Origin: Oligoflexia bacterium
Lineage (GTDB): Bacteria; Bdellovibrionota; Bacteriovoracia; Bacteriovoracales; Bacteriovoracaceae
Direction of reading: 5' to 3'
Length of the DNA stretch: 34,720 bases
NCBI GenBank assembly: GCA_015231325.1
Contig: JADGBS010000017.1
Location: 1 to 34,720 of the forward strand
The notes below the pieces were generated by a model. It was not told where the DNA came from, ran no database searches, and saw nothing but the letters and a program-made list of their open reading frames with translations. Numbering within the stretch: the first letter of the stretch is position 1; each line of letters begins with the position of its first letter. The translations under genes and the position numbers were made by a program. Positions 34,629 through 34,720 of the stretch are shown piece after piece.

Positions 34629-34720
34629 GGCAGAGAGGAAAAAGGATGCCCTTCGGCGAGAATCGCTGCGGAAGCAGCGAAATCCGGCATTTTCTCTATT
34701 AATAAAGTTCTAAAGCTCTC
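34612..34720 (-). mobile_element. Probable end of an insertion element interrupting the ATPase
   Basis: At 34616-34635 CTCTGTCC, a TTTA loop and GGGCAGAG form a hairpin like the one at 111-132. On the minus strand a frame is open from the window edge to TAA at 34627-34625 (31 residues, ending AEGHPFSSLP), with the stop in the hairpin loop, as seen at IS605-type right ends. A second perfect hairpin, TCGCTGC with a GGAA loop, lies at 34663-34680. The residues do not show a TnpB motif, so the family is uncertain. Confidence 0.4.

Overview
The window looks like a piece of a Gram-negative, fairly AT-rich bacterial chromosome. It encodes an outer-membrane FadL-like protein, lipoproteins with clear lipoboxes, a bacterial lipocalin and large PAS-type hybrid histidine kinases. 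The mix of sensory kinases and secreted proteins would fit a deltaproteobacterial or Bdellovibrionota-like lineage, but nothing here fixes the taxonomy. Three exported proteins are eukaryote-like: a ubiquitin-specific-protease-like lipoprotein, a proline-rich protein with two WH2-like actin-binding motifs, and an RCC1-like beta-propeller. Together they suggest an organism that lives in or on eukaryotic cells. No rRNA, tRNA or CRISPR array was seen.

Layout. 1-139 is the 3' end of a TnpB gene with an IS200/IS605-type right-end hairpin. 278-1834 is an AAA ATPase with a PD-(D/E)XK-like C-terminus. 1965-13964 is a 12 kb minus-strand block of signal-transduction genes: a CheB-CheR-PAS fusion translationally coupled to a PAS hybrid kinase, a GAF hybrid kinase split by one in-frame TGA, and a membrane-bound hybrid kinase with five PAS domains. 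14291-14851 is a lipocalin. 15126-16598 is a radical SAM/SPASM protein with a PqqD/RRE-like N-terminus.

16.6-18.8 kb is rich in repeats. A DUF4143-type ATPase gene sits between directly repeated copies of a roughly 58-bp palindromic element with AGGTACC ends, followed by degenerate short tandem arrays. 18.85-22.5 kb is the most striking part: a minus-strand lipoprotein deubiquitinase candidate, a plus-strand 55-codon Cys/His mini-gene, and a plus-strand exported WASP-like protein.

22.6-30.4 kb is a minus-strand operon of three envelope genes: a FadL-like outer-membrane protein, an overlapping 1829-residue lipoprotein, and a 273-residue exported protein. 30.6-34.3 kb carries butyrate kinase, a small secreted protein and a secreted seven-unit RCC1-like protein. 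The window ends in a DUF4143-type ATPase gene cut off by what is probably another insertion element.

Working model (inference): the sensory block could tune envelope or host-associated behaviour. The exported deubiquitinase and WH2 protein could act on host ubiquitin and actin if they reach the cell surface or host cytosol. Short tandem repeats near gene starts, palindromic repeats and element remnants point to a plastic accessory region.
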